A DNA stretch of 64,000 nucleotides from Candidatus Obscuribacterales bacterium (GTDB taxonomy: Bacteria > Cyanobacteriota > Vampirovibrionia > Obscuribacterales > Obscuribacteraceae). The notes below the pieces were generated by a model. The model ran no database searches, had not been told where the DNA came from, and saw only the letters and a program-made list of their open reading frames with translations. Where the stretch lies: NCBI GenBank assembly GCA_021732025.1, contig JAKFVU010000002.1, positions 1 to 64,000 of the forward strand, in the 5' to 3' direction. How positions within the stretch are numbered: position 1 is the first letter of the stretch; every line of letters begins with the position of its first letter. A program made the translations under genes and the position numbers. This document shows positions 1 to 7,720 of this stretch, piece after piece.

Positions 1-382
1 TCTCTGCACTAAGGCCGCTTACCATCCCGTCGGCAGCCCCCATATGCACCATCATGGCGCCAAAGAAGTGCGGCTTACTGATCAGGTCTTCAGCTTCTTT
101 TTCACGCATGCCTTTATGTTTTCGCAATTGGCAATATTCTTCCACATATTTTTCGAAGTTCTTATCTTCCTTCGGGTTGTGAAATTCTATTCCTTTCAAG
201 TCAACATTTAGCTTGTTGGCCATTTTTGATAGCTCATCGCCATCGCTCATAATCACAGGAGTGGCAAGCCCTTCATCTCTTAAAACTGCTGCTGCCTTTA
301 ATACGCTCTCTTCCCCGCCGTCGGCGTAAAGTACGCGATAGTTCTTTCCCTTAATGCGGGTTTTCATCGAGTCAAGAAACAC
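1..382 (-). CDS. pta: Phosphate acetyltransferase (PTA/PTB family), N-terminal part
   Basis: The gene runs off the left edge, so only about 127 N-terminal residues are visible. They fit the phosphate acetyl/butyryl-transferase family, which interconverts acetyl-CoA and acetyl phosphate in the cytoplasm: 'YRVLYADGGEESVLKAA' matches the family's first strand and helix, 'DEGLATPVIMSD' the next, and 'FFGAMMVHMGAADGMVSG' the conserved block containing the DGMVSG signature. I chose a GTG start at 380-382 because an AAGGGG ribosome-binding site lies 5 nt upstream and the added residues (MFLDSM...) match the family's usual N-terminus; an in-frame ATG lies at 365-367. The sequence cannot show whether this is free-standing Pta or a domain of a larger protein. 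Confidence 0.85.
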   Translation of the reverse strand, partial: MFLDSMKTRIKGKNYRVLYADGGEESVLKAAAVLRDEGLATPVIMSDGDELSKMANKLNVDLKGIEFHNPKEDKNFEKYVEEYCQLRKHKGMREKEAEDLISKPHFFGAMMVHMGAADGMVSGLSAE

Positions 383-474
383 GGCTACCCCTTAGGTTAC
401 TTCGTTTATCGTCTCGACTAGCTACGTCTAAATTAGTTCCATTAACAAAAAATCGGCATCTCGTTTTTTTGTCA

Positions 475-1572
475 CTACCTGGTGACGGTGCCACCAAGGT
501 CCGTGATGTTTTGATTCAAACCTTCAAGCTTTGCTAGTTGATCATGGCTGTGATCGGTCAACCAATTGACTATGGCGTTCACAGAAGCTGCGCGCAAATA
601 CATGGTTTCTAACTGCAAGTGTCCATAATTTCCACGCCAGGCCAAAGTCTGATCGTCAGAAGGCATAGCGTTCATCAGCTTGGTCACGTGCTCCGGTGAA
701 ACACAGCCATCCGCGCTACCCTGCAAGATAAGCACTGCTAGTTTAGGCGAAGTCGATTTACCGAAGTTATCAGTTTTTGCACAAAATGCATCGGTTGAAA
801 GAAGCGCTTTTAATGTCAGTTCTTTGCGAATCAATGGGTCTTCAGTCATTTCTTTTTGCACTTCTACGCGCGACGAGCAGAGATTGGCAAAAAATGATTC
901 CAGGCTCAATTCATGAGATGGCACAACAATCGCTTTAATGCCTTGTCTTATTTGTCCGCGTCCGGCATACATATCTTTGTTCAAAGCAGTTGCTGGAGCC
1001 GATAGAACAGTGCCCATGACCAGCTCAGGATGCTCGGCTGCCAGGCGCACACAGAATGTGCAGCCGAGGCTCTCACCCAGCGCGATGACGCGGGTTTCTG
1101 GATATTTAGCTTTGACCAATTTCGCCAGCTCTACGATTTCTTCGTAGCTTTTCTCGTGATTGACTTTGGTTCGGTCATCATCAGCAGTACTGAATTGTTT
1201 TTTGGGGTCGAAATGGCAGCGGCCAAAACCTCGCATGTCCATGGCAATGAAACCCAGGCCATTTACTGCCAGGCTGCGAGCCAGCACACGAAAGCGCCTG
1301 CCATGAAGAGTTAGCCCATGAATGCCAATGAAGATTGCCTTGGGCGGTGTGCCTACTGGCATCCATTGATAGGTTGGAATGTTTAGAGCTTTTGTATATT
1401 CGCCGTCTTCAATGTATGCATATTTGGCGGCAAGCTCGGGTTTGATGATTTCGACATAAGTTGCAGGCATGGTGCTTTCAGCGGCTAGAGCGGCTCCTGG
1501 AGTCACGATGGATACAATGGTCGATAATAGGGCGGGGGCAAATCTTGACCAAAAACTTTTTCTACTTTGCAT
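475..1572 (-). CDS. Secreted alpha/beta hydrolase (serine aminopeptidase/monoglyceride lipase-like)
   Basis: A signal peptide ('FAPALLSTIVSIVTPGAALA') precedes a single alpha/beta-hydrolase domain of the S33/Hydrolase_4 type. The catalytic set is complete: oxyanion segment 'GIHGLTLHGRRF', nucleophile elbow 'GESLGC' (GxSxG), acid near 'LQGSADGCVSP' and His in 'GNYGHLQ'. This type hydrolyses esters or lipids, here probably in the periplasm; the substrate cannot be told. The ORF track starts at 1602, but the ATG at 1570-1572 has an AGGAAG ribosome-binding site 3-4 nt upstream and a better-proportioned signal peptide. The gene stands alone, facing away from the genes at 1.8-2.9 kb. Confidence 0.8.
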   Translation of the reverse strand: MQSRKSFWSRFAPALLSTIVSIVTPGAALAAESTMPATYVEIIKPELAAKYAYIEDGEYTKALNIPTYQWMPVGTPPKAIFIGIHGLTLHGRRFRVLARSLAVNGLGFIAMDMRGFGRCHFDPKKQFSTADDDRTKVNHEKSYEEIVELAKLVKAKYPETRVIALGESLGCTFCVRLAAEHPELVMGTVLSAPATALNKDMYAGRGQIRQGIKAIVVPSHELSLESFFANLCSSRVEVQKEMTEDPLIRKELTLKALLSTDAFCAKTDNFGKSTSPKLAVLILQGSADGCVSPEHVTKLMNAMPSDDQTLAWRGNYGHLQLETMYLRAASVNAIVNWLTDHSHDQLAKLEGLNQNITDLGGTVTR

Positions 1573-1808
1573 AACTTCCTGCTTTGACAATCGCGATTTC
1601 ATATTTTAGTCGATCTCACTTTGCTTTAGGTGGCGGGAGCATAATGGTTCTTTTTGCAAGCTTTAACTGCTCATCCCGTCTAAATGGCGGAATATCGTTG
1701 CGCGGAGGGCGGCTTTGTCTTGTGGTCAGTGACACAATGAGTGCAGCCGTTTATACTGCCGATGTAATTCAGCTAATTCTAGCTTAAAATGGCGGGCAGC
1801 CAATTAAC

Positions 1809-1925
1809 ATGAACTATTGGTATGCAAACTACATCGGCTTGGTCAAGTCAGCGGCAACATCAGCGACGATGGATTCGGAGTCGCAGCTTTTGGATTACAG
1901 CTTTAAGAAGCCACCAACTAAGTGA
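1809..1925 (+). CDS. Small 38-aa ORF overlapping the next gene; perhaps a remnant C-terminus
   Basis: This short ORF is absent from the ORF track. It runs from ATG at 1809 to TGA at 1923-1925 and shares GTGA with the GTG start of the next gene, an arrangement typical of translational coupling. The peptide ('WYANYIGLVKSAAT', then 'ESQLLDYSFKKPP') reads like the extreme C-terminus of secreted proteins with a '(Y)A..iGlVK...eLvsY' tail, so it may be all that is left of a degraded upstream gene rather than a true leader peptide. The frame is open for a few codons upstream of the ATG and then stops. No convincing Shine-Dalgarno is seen. The rest of 1573-1808 shows no gene. Confidence 0.35.
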   Translation: MNYWYANYIGLVKSAATSATMDSESQLLDYSFKKPPTK

Positions 1926-2935
1926 AAATTTTGAATATCAACGATTGCGCACGTTCGCATGTAATTCAGGTGTCGCTTTCTTTAGCAGTCATCTTGTCGC
2001 TATTCACAGCCTGCGCACCGTCTTCTTCGCTACCGCCGGACAGATCACAAACCAGATCGTCAGTAGCATCACTAATGCCTAGCAATAATGTCTGGAAGGT
2101 TCCAATCGATCGCCTGCCTGTCGATTCTCATTCTGCCAATTACATTCGCTCCATCGGGGCTGATAAAGGCATGCATCTTGATTTTGGTTCCGGCACCTAT
2201 GACGGCTCTTCCATTGGTATTCCAATCACAGTGCTTGATGGACGGTCAACGGTAAAATTGGTTCAGCCACAATTCGATTATGCCGATGAGAGTGACAAAG
2301 GACCATATCCGATACCGGCAAATTTGAAAATCGAAGGTGGAAGCGATCGACATGTAATCGTTCTCGATCCCGCCAAGAAAATGCTATATGAGATGTTCGA
2401 CGTCAGACCCACTGGGAAAACTTTCGAAGCTGGTTCCGGCGCCATTTTCGATTTGACTAAGAACGACACTCGACCTGTCGGGTGGACATCTGCGGATGCT
2501 GCAGGGCTTCCTATTGCACCGGGATTGGTGCAATATGATGAGCTTATGGACGCGGTCAAAACAAGCGGCGACCTGGGTCACGCAGTCAGGTTTACGGTTC
2601 AAAATACTCGCAATATTTATGTTTGGCCGGCCACCCATGCCGCTTCCGATAAGACGAGTTCTGACCTGCCGCCGATGGGACAACGCTTCCGCCTCAGAAA
2701 AGACTACTCAACTGAAAACTGTAGTCCAGAGATTGGGGTGATCCTCCGAACACTGAAGAAATATGGAATGATACTTGCCGACAACGGCAGTAACTGGTTT
2801 CTGAGCGGTACTCCAGATGAGCGCTGGAACAACGACATGCTTAATGAGTTCAAGAGTGTTCGTGGAGCTGCCTTTGAAGCAGTGGATACGAAAGGCATTG
2901 AATCGCCTAACAGCTATTCTGCTAGACGTTTCTAG
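1922..2935 (+). CDS. Secreted conserved protein, probable lipoprotein, function unknown
   Basis: The protein has 337 residues from a GTG start. A hydrophobic segment ends at 'LFTACAPSSS', a plausible lipobox with Cys at about residue 31, followed by a Ser/Pro/Arg linker, so it is probably an exported lipoprotein. The mature part carries blocks I recognise from a conserved, unnamed family of extracellular bacterial proteins: 'YADESDKGPYPIP', 'GSDRHVIVLD', 'GSGAIFDL', 'GWTSADAAGLPIAPGLV', 'YVWPATHAA', 'LPPMGQRFRL' and 'YGMILADNGSNW'. No catalytic motif is known to me. The GTG overlaps the stop of the preceding small ORF (GTGA). Confidence 0.75.
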   Translation: MKILNINDCARSHVIQVSLSLAVILSLFTACAPSSSLPPDRSQTRSSVASLMPSNNVWKVPIDRLPVDSHSANYIRSIGADKGMHLDFGSGTYDGSSIGIPITVLDGRSTVKLVQPQFDYADESDKGPYPIPANLKIEGGSDRHVIVLDPAKKMLYEMFDVRPTGKTFEAGSGAIFDLTKNDTRPVGWTSADAAGLPIAPGLVQYDELMDAVKTSGDLGHAVRFTVQNTRNIYVWPATHAASDKTSSDLPPMGQRFRLRKDYSTENCSPEIGVILRTLKKYGMILADNGSNWFLSGTPDERWNNDMLNEFKSVRGAAFEAVDTKGIESPNSYSARRF

Positions 2936-3109
2936 AATGCATGTGGCGGCTCAGGCTCGTTGATCAACTAGCGGCTGAAGAGCATTAAAAACTGGCTGAA
3001 GATATGAAACTCTGTTCTCAATTCCCCCACTCGCCTAATCGGCCCCAGTAATGTCGGCCACATAAGGTTAGTGTGAGTTCTTATACGAATCTTGCTACCA
3101 ATAGCAGCT

Positions 3110-4192
3110 TTAGAAAACAGCCATGTGCTGCTTACTAGTACCAAGTTTTGAAATACAAGCACGAGCACTGTTTTGACACTTCTTAGCTAAAGAATTTTTG
3201 GGATCCATTTTTAGAGTCGCTTCACCTATCTCTATTACATTTTTGAAGGTCAGCCTAGCGCCATCAAATTTCTGCTGTCTGGTTAGCAATTTACCACTGC
3301 GAAGAAGAGCAACCGCTAATGAATTCGTAACTGAAATACGCTGTTTCACAGAGAGTTCAACACCGGAATCGAGAATTTTCGTATAACTGTCAGCAACGAA
3401 ATCGAGCTTAGCAAGGCTCTTATCAAGATTCCCAAGACTTTCCAACAAAGTAGCCTGGTCCAAAATCAAAAAATTTCTCTCAAGTTTGGGAGTTACCTTT
3501 TCTGGAGATGAATCTGAAATCCTTTGCAATTTGTCAATCGCGGGCTGAAGTAGTTCATTTTTTTGTATCTCCGAAACATCTTTATTTGCTAGCACCCACC
3601 AGTGAACTATTCTTCCGTTGAGACTCGGGAGAATTTCGCTAGCTCGTTCTTGAATCATGGCTTGTCCAATCAACTCTAGTGCTGATTGCAACTCATAAAA
3701 AGCCTTTCTACTTTGCGACTTGCTCAACTTAACGTAAGCCAATTCTGCTTGAGCGCATGCTTTTTGCCCCATTGCTCTTGAATTATTTGGTTCAAGAGTT
3801 AATGCTTGAGAGGCAGACGAAACAGACTGTTCAAAAAGCGCTCTTGCTTTTGATGTTCCCCTAAGTTTTAGCTGGCTTTCGGCAGCAAATTGTTGTGCCG
3901 CTGAAAGCGCTGTTAAAATCTCCGGATCAGCCGGATGACTTTGCAGAAATTCGTTATAAAGTTGAACTTCTTCAAGGCAATGCTTTAAATCATTTTTTGC
4001 AGTTGTTGATTTCGCCGCAGCTTGAGATAATTCTTGTCCCTTTTCTAACGTTTGCAGCTTGGTTTGAAAAACCGTTTGCCCTTGCGAATATTGAACTTTC
4101 ATTGGCGATGCATGTATAGGCAAGCACTGAGTTAACATCAGTGCGACTATCAGATTTAGCTTCACTACAGTTTTTATCATTTCAATCAACAT
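3110..4192 (-). CDS. Secreted TPR-type protein
   Basis: About 360 residues: a signal peptide ('LNLIVALMLTQCLPIHA') and then an all-helical, Gln/Leu/Ala/Ser-rich chain with TPR-like helical pairs, for example 'SQALTLEPNNSRAMGQKACAQAELAYV' and 'GNLDKSLAKLDFVADSYTKIL'. TPR proteins usually act as protein-interaction scaffolds; this one would work outside the cytoplasm. ATG at 4190-4192 or 4178-4180 could be the start; the ORF track's 4195 start is TTG. No enzymatic motif is seen. Several other secreted TPR proteins lie in the window (16.5, 18.7, 20.6 and 59.2 kb), so this is a recurrent type here. Confidence 0.7.
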   Translation of the reverse strand: MLIEMIKTVVKLNLIVALMLTQCLPIHASPMKVQYSQGQTVFQTKLQTLEKGQELSQAAAKSTTAKNDLKHCLEEVQLYNEFLQSHPADPEILTALSAAQQFAAESQLKLRGTSKARALFEQSVSSASQALTLEPNNSRAMGQKACAQAELAYVKLSKSQSRKAFYELQSALELIGQAMIQERASEILPSLNGRIVHWWVLANKDVSEIQKNELLQPAIDKLQRISDSSPEKVTPKLERNFLILDQATLLESLGNLDKSLAKLDFVADSYTKILDSGVELSVKQRISVTNSLAVALLRSGKLLTRQQKFDGARLTFKNVIEIGEATLKMDPKNSLAKKCQNSARACISKLGTSKQHMAVF

Positions 4193-4236
4193 CAAGCACG
4201 CAGCCTGACCTTATCACAACACTTTAAAACATCATT

Positions 4237-4280
4237 TTAGACTAGAAGGCCGGTGAAAGCTAACACCGGCCCTCGTCTAA
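4237..4280. terminator. Long perfect-stem hairpin in intergenic region
   Basis: GGCCGGTG and CACCGGCC form a perfect 8-bp stem around an 8-nt loop. An outer arm, TTAGAC...GTCTAA, extends the symmetry after a short internal bulge. There is no U-run on the plus strand. On the minus strand 'TTCTAGTCTAAAA' follows, so it is a poor intrinsic terminator; it may be an extragenic palindrome. Confidence 0.4.
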
Positions 4281-4343
4281 TCAAACACGTTCATCGTTAG
4301 CTCTAGACTCCGTTGAAGGCGCCTGCTGATCAGCTGAATGGTT

Positions 4344-4520
4344 TTACCAGGCTCGGTTTTCAGCTTCGCCTAATATCGATCGGCTCTGGTCAATAACTTT
4401 ACTTTGGTGCAAATGCCGGATATGCTCAAGTGGAGGGAGTTCAAAGCCATTTCCAAGAAAAAATGGGTGGATTTCGCGTGAATCGTTGCCGCCCTCAACG
4501 GGAACGAAACCAATATACTG
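4344..4520 (-). pseudogene. Remnant of a small conserved-looking protein (frameshifted)
   Basis: The minus strand has a stop-to-stop frame of 58 codons without a usable start. Its product ('GFVPVEGGNDSREIHPFFLG', then 'LEHIRHLHQSKVIDQS') looks like genuine coding sequence. A preceding frame begins ATG and reads 'MLKPFSLSGNILT' before it would need a one-base shift to join this frame. I read it as a decayed gene of about 70 residues of unknown family. The rest of the 4281-4630 interval shows no other gene. Confidence 0.3.
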
Positions 4521-4630
4521 TCAGGATGTTTCCGGAAAGAGAGAAAGGCTTAAGCATCGTATTAAAAAAGGTCTGCAACGCAGCTTGAAAAGTCACAACG
4601 TTAAACTAAGAATACAAAATTTTATTAGCT

Positions 4631-5140
4631 ATGAAATTTACTTTTGCCAAGTTGAATATCTCCCATCTTGCTCTACTCCACAATTGGCTTAATCAGCCAC
4701 ATGTGGCGGAACGATGGGATGGCACCATGACGTTAGACAACGTATTTGAAGAATATTTCCCAAGCGCCGATAGTGAGGATCGCTGGATTGTTTCATTGGA
4801 TAGCAGACCTATCGCTTACATTCAACGCTATTGGACTGAAAATGCTGAAACAGGCTGGTGGGAGGATCAGCGTGATAGCGGCACGTGCGGAATTGACTTC
4901 TTCATTGGCGAGTCGACCCTGTTAAATCAGGGTGTAGGTTCAGCCATGATAATTAGGTTAGTTCAAATGCTATTCGAAGAGGATAGATTGAAGAAAATTA
5001 TTTCAGATCCGTCGCCGCAAAATCCGCGCTCGATACGTTGTCTGGAGAAAGCCAGGTTTCAGCGCGCTGGCGCCATCGTCACTCCGGATGGGCCAGCTGT
5101 TTTAATGGAGATCTATAAGAGCAACTATATTAAAAGCTAG
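4631..5140 (+). CDS. GNAT acetyltransferase closely resembling aminoglycoside 6'-N-acetyltransferase (AAC(6')-Ib type)
   Basis: This 169-residue cytoplasmic acetyltransferase aligns from memory along its whole length with AAC(6')-Ib-like enzymes. Matching blocks are 'HNWLNQPHVAERWDG' near the N-terminus, 'RPIAYIQRYW' and 'GWWED' in the middle, 'LLNQGVGSAMIIRLVQMLF' (the acetyl-CoA-binding region) and 'SDPSPQNPRSIRCLEKA' with 'TPDGPAVLME' at the C-terminus. Such enzymes move acetyl from acetyl-CoA to the 6'-amino group of aminoglycosides; related GNATs acetylate siderophore precursors, so the substrate is not certain. No Shine-Dalgarno is obvious, and no integron attC site or mobilisation gene adjoins it, so it looks resident. 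Confidence 0.75.
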   Translation: MKFTFAKLNISHLALLHNWLNQPHVAERWDGTMTLDNVFEEYFPSADSEDRWIVSLDSRPIAYIQRYWTENAETGWWEDQRDSGTCGIDFFIGESTLLNQGVGSAMIIRLVQMLFEEDRLKKIISDPSPQNPRSIRCLEKARFQRAGAIVTPDGPAVLMEIYKSNYIKS

Positions 5141-5281
5141 AAACTAAAGCCTTAGCAAGCTTTTAAAGCTGTGCACCAGATGCAACACCATGCAGAGTGA
5201 AATTGCTCAAGTCCGATAATGCTCCTTCTGTTGCATACCAACAAGTCGTCGCCCAAACTCCTCTCCTAGATAAGCTTTTCA

Positions 5282-5402
5282 GATTGAATTTGTACGGTGA
5301 AAATAATGAATAAACATCATCCACTTAAAAGTTCTATATGCGTATTGGCTCTAGCTGTGGCTTTGCCTGTGGCCTGCATGGCAGCGTCACCAGTGCCAAA
5401 TA
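5282..5402 (+). repeat. Left copy of a direct repeat covering a gene's 3' tail, junction and signal peptide
   Basis: GATTGAATTTGTACGG at 5282-5297 recurs exactly at 6502-6517. Similarity continues through the start codon and the signal-peptide region to GGCCTGCATGGCAGCGTCACC...CCAAAT at about 5402 and 6622. At the right copy the first part encodes the C-terminus of the protease gene (IEFVRR, stop). At this left copy the same bases read IEFVR-stop with no gene in front, so it is the tail of a lost upstream paralogue. Confidence 0.75.
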
Positions 5403-6523
5403 AACGCGACCAGGCTATAAAACTTTATAACGCTAAAAATTATAGAGAAGCGGTGCTCCTTTTTGACCAGCATTTAACGGTCTATCCTCAAGATGTTTAT
5501 GCCCTGTACTATGAAGCTCTCGCCTGTCAGGCTCTTGGCAATATGGGCAAGGCCAAAATATTTTATCGGCAAGTAGCAACACTGGCACCGAACCATCAAC
5601 TCGGTGGATACGCCAAAAGTATTTTGAGGCAAATCGATCCTAATTTTGCTACGCCCGCGGCTTCAGGCCGTGCGCCGGAAGCTTCTAGCCCCGCCGACCA
5701 GACGCAATATACAATTGATCGCAGCATCCCTAGCGAATGGACCGTACCTTGCACAGTCGATAAAGATAACATCTGGGTTGATGTGGAACTAAACGGTCAC
5801 AGAATTAAAATGGCTTTTGATACCGGTGCACCATCAGTGACGATAGGCAAAAACCAGATGGCTGAAATCGGCCTCGAAGCACCACGGGGAAAAGCTGATG
5901 GTACCACAGGCGGATCGTCGTCTAATGAGAAAACACCTTACTGGATGGTTCCGACCAGAGTGAAAGTGGGCGGAGTAGAAAAGCTCGTTCAAATGGAGGT
6001 GCTGGAAAACAACCAGGTTGAACCACTATTGGGGCAATCTTACGCCGGTTTATTTGAATGCACTGTAGATACCAGTGCCAAGAGCATTCACTTCAGGCAG
6101 CGGGGTGTAAGTAAAGGCACTAATCGTAGTGCGTACGAAGTGCCATATGTCTATCAAGAAAGTGGCAATCGTATTTTTGTAGACGTAGAGATCAATGGCA
6201 AAATCGGCCGCTGCATTTTTGATACGGGCAACACCTCAGCGGGGATATCTTTTAATGATGCTGCCCAGGCAAAAAAATACGGAATTATCATTCCACACGA
6301 CGCGAAATCCGTAGAAACTACTGGTGTCACCGGGAGTGGAAGGTCTAAAGAGTTTCACATCCTCAGGGCAAGACTGGGGCCCATCGACAAAGCTAATTTG
6401 ATAGTAAATGTAAAGGAACTGTTGGACGATGACGAACCACCACTACTGGGCGCACCATTCTGGGAAGGATTCGAATACACAATTAATCGTCAGAAAAAAG
6501 TGATTGAATTTGTACGGCGATAA
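5306..6523 (+). CDS. Secreted TPR protein with two retropepsin-like aspartic protease domains
   Basis: A signal peptide ('VLALAVALPVACMA') is followed by TPR-like helices (about residues 30-110: 'AIKLYNAKNYREAVLLFDQHL', 'ALGNMGKAKIFYRQVATLAP'), a Pro/Ala linker, and two successive retroviral-type protease folds. The first has 'MAFDTGAPSVTIG' and the second 'CIFDTGNTSAGIS'; each DTG would supply one catalytic Asp, so a single chain could form a pepsin-like pseudo-dimer. This suggests a periplasmic or surface endopeptidase. The ORF track starts at GTG 5297, but that codon lies inside the vestigial tail of a duplicated gene, and the paralogous start downstream is ATG, so I place the start at ATG 5306. 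The next gene follows after 2 nt. Confidence 0.8.
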   Translation: MNKHHPLKSSICVLALAVALPVACMAASPVPNKRDQAIKLYNAKNYREAVLLFDQHLTVYPQDVYALYYEALACQALGNMGKAKIFYRQVATLAPNHQLGGYAKSILRQIDPNFATPAASGRAPEASSPADQTQYTIDRSIPSEWTVPCTVDKDNIWVDVELNGHRIKMAFDTGAPSVTIGKNQMAEIGLEAPRGKADGTTGGSSSNEKTPYWMVPTRVKVGGVEKLVQMEVLENNQVEPLLGQSYAGLFECTVDTSAKSIHFRQRGVSKGTNRSAYEVPYVYQESGNRIFVDVEINGKIGRCIFDTGNTSAGISFNDAAQAKKYGIIIPHDAKSVETTGVTGSGRSKEFHILRARLGPIDKANLIVNVKELLDDDEPPLLGAPFWEGFEYTINRQKKVIEFVRR

Positions 6524-6622
6524 AAATGAATAGACACCACATAGACAAAATCATTATTTGTGCGCTAGCTCTAAGTGTGGCTTTGCCGGCGGCCTGCATG
6601 GCAGCGTCACCAGTGCCAAATA
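6502..6622 (+). repeat. Right copy of the duplicated gene-junction repeat
   Basis: This is the partner of 5282-5402. It covers the last codons of the protease gene, the short junction and the first 30 or so codons of the next gene. The signal peptides read 'ALAVALPVACMAASPVPN' in the left copy and 'ALSVALPAACMAASPVPN' here. After CCAAAT the two sequences part completely, which marks a recombination breakpoint at about 6622. Confidence 0.75.
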
Positions 6623-6993
6623 TTCAATTGAAAATTCAAGTAAAAAAGCTCTTGACCAGATCTGTATCGATGGCAGTTTTGTTCTGTTTCAATCTTCTAT
6701 GCACAGTCCAAGCACAAGGCATAGAAGGAGCACCGGCAGGGACAGGTATCAGTGATCATTGGTATTACGACGGCGCTCAATTGTATGAAAGGTGGAAGTT
6801 TGCACCAACAATTTCGTGTTTCATTGCATCAATATTGACTGCACTAGCTGCAGTTGTTTATTTCAAACACAAAAAGAGAGCGGCCGTTCCAATGTTTCTG
6901 TTCTTTTCCGTACCAGCAATAACGACTGCGTTGGTTACATATTTGGTGAATCATTTGCAAGATTGGTACGTTGCATACCAACTCTCCCAGTAA
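6526..6993 (+). CDS. Chimeric membrane protein: duplicated signal peptide fused to a small membrane protein
   Basis: The first 30 residues ('ALSVALPAACMAASPVPN') copy the signal peptide of the upstream protease. After the repeat ends, a second signal-like stretch appears ('MAVLFCFNLLCTVQAQ'), then a short polar region and two membrane segments ('PTISCFIASILTALAAVVYF' and 'AVPMFLFFSVPAITTALVTYLV'). The simplest reading is that a small secreted or membrane protein, originally starting near the internal ATG at about 6670, had a copy of its neighbour's 5' end fused in frame. Function is unknown, and whether the fused or the internal start is used is open. Confidence 0.55.
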   Translation: MNRHHIDKIIICALALSVALPAACMAASPVPNIQLKIQVKKLLTRSVSMAVLFCFNLLCTVQAQGIEGAPAGTGISDHWYYDGAQLYERWKFAPTISCFIASILTALAAVVYFKHKKRAAVPMFLFFSVPAITTALVTYLVNHLQDWYVAYQLSQ

Positions 6994-7080
6994 CACCACT
7001 AACCTACTTCGTCCTGGTATTCAAATCACCAGCTGCACTGATTGACCACTGGCTAACAGCTGCTCCTTAAGACTCGAAAT

Positions 7081-7200
7081 ACATGCCTACAAACACGCTT
7101 GTAGAAAACGTCGCCGGGATCGTGCCTATTGCAGTCTTGAATATTCATGCCACCGGTTCGCCAAAACCTATTCTACAACTGCCTTGTCTGAGTTCAAGTA
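7081..7200 (+). repeat. Decayed right-end fragment of the 580-bp inverted-repeat element (copy E)
   Basis: The stretch matches the right part of the element found whole at 13556-14135: CCTACAAAC.CGCTTGTAGAAAA, then ATTCATGCCACCGG and the terminal TTGTCTGAGTTCAAGTA. An internal deletion of about 42 bp follows CACCGG. Its 17-bp end is the exact reverse complement of the left end of the other copies. It has the same orientation as copies A-D. Nothing else is seen in the 6994-7306 interval. Confidence 0.7.
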
Positions 7201-7306
7201 CAAGCTTATTCAGACGAATGCTTTTCCCAATCCGCGCTTGACAAGGCCGCGCATAACTAAGTATGCTTTGTGAAAGTAAGCTAGTCCTATTCGGTGTTTT
7301 CAGAGT

Positions 7307-7720
7307 ATGAGACTTCCAACTCTTTCGCCCCACTTCTTTACTGTTCATAAAAGTCAATCCAATGCGGCAGGTGGCCTCCTTCTTCTGTTTATTGGTCTGG
7401 AATTGTCAGCCTTATCTAACTACTTTCCATTTCGACTTTTCTGCGCATTGAGTGTTGTATTGGCACTTATCTATATTGTAATCAAAATGAAAGAACCTTG
7501 TCGATGCGAGCAAGTTTGGGTTGCGAAAAATAACACGGAAGTAGTTTTAACTCTTGTTGTTCCATTGACAGTTCTATTGATCTTTGGTTCATTGACACTT
7601 GCAATTGTCATATTTAGACCCTTGCCAAAAGATTTTTACTATTTCTTGTCTAGTCTATTTCTGCTTGCTGGCACCGCTATGCTTTTAGCTTCGCGCCTCA
7701 AGTACCCTTTCCAAAATTAG
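7307..7720 (+). CDS. Small membrane protein, unknown function
   Basis: The 137 residues have about four hydrophobic segments: 'AAGGLLLLFIGLELSALS', 'LFCALSVVLALIYIVIK', 'VVLTLVVPLTVLLIFGSLTL' and 'FLSSLFLLAGTAMLLA'. A short Cys-containing loop ('KEPCRCEQVW') lies between segments 2 and 3. No family is recognised. The start is uncertain because no good Shine-Dalgarno precedes ATG 7307. The AT-rich setting next to a decayed repeat copy suggests accessory DNA. Confidence 0.5.
   Translation: MRLPTLSPHFFTVHKSQSNAAGGLLLLFIGLELSALSNYFPFRLFCALSVVLALIYIVIKMKEPCRCEQVWVAKNNTEVVLTLVVPLTVLLIFGSLTLAIVIFRPLPKDFYYFLSSLFLLAGTAMLLASRLKYPFQN

Noticed and set aside
4237-4280. Possible integron attC site before the acetyltransferase
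   Set aside because: The outer arms (TTAGAC/GTCTAA) are arranged opposite to the RYYYAAC...GTTRRRY order of attC, and no integrase or second attC is seen.
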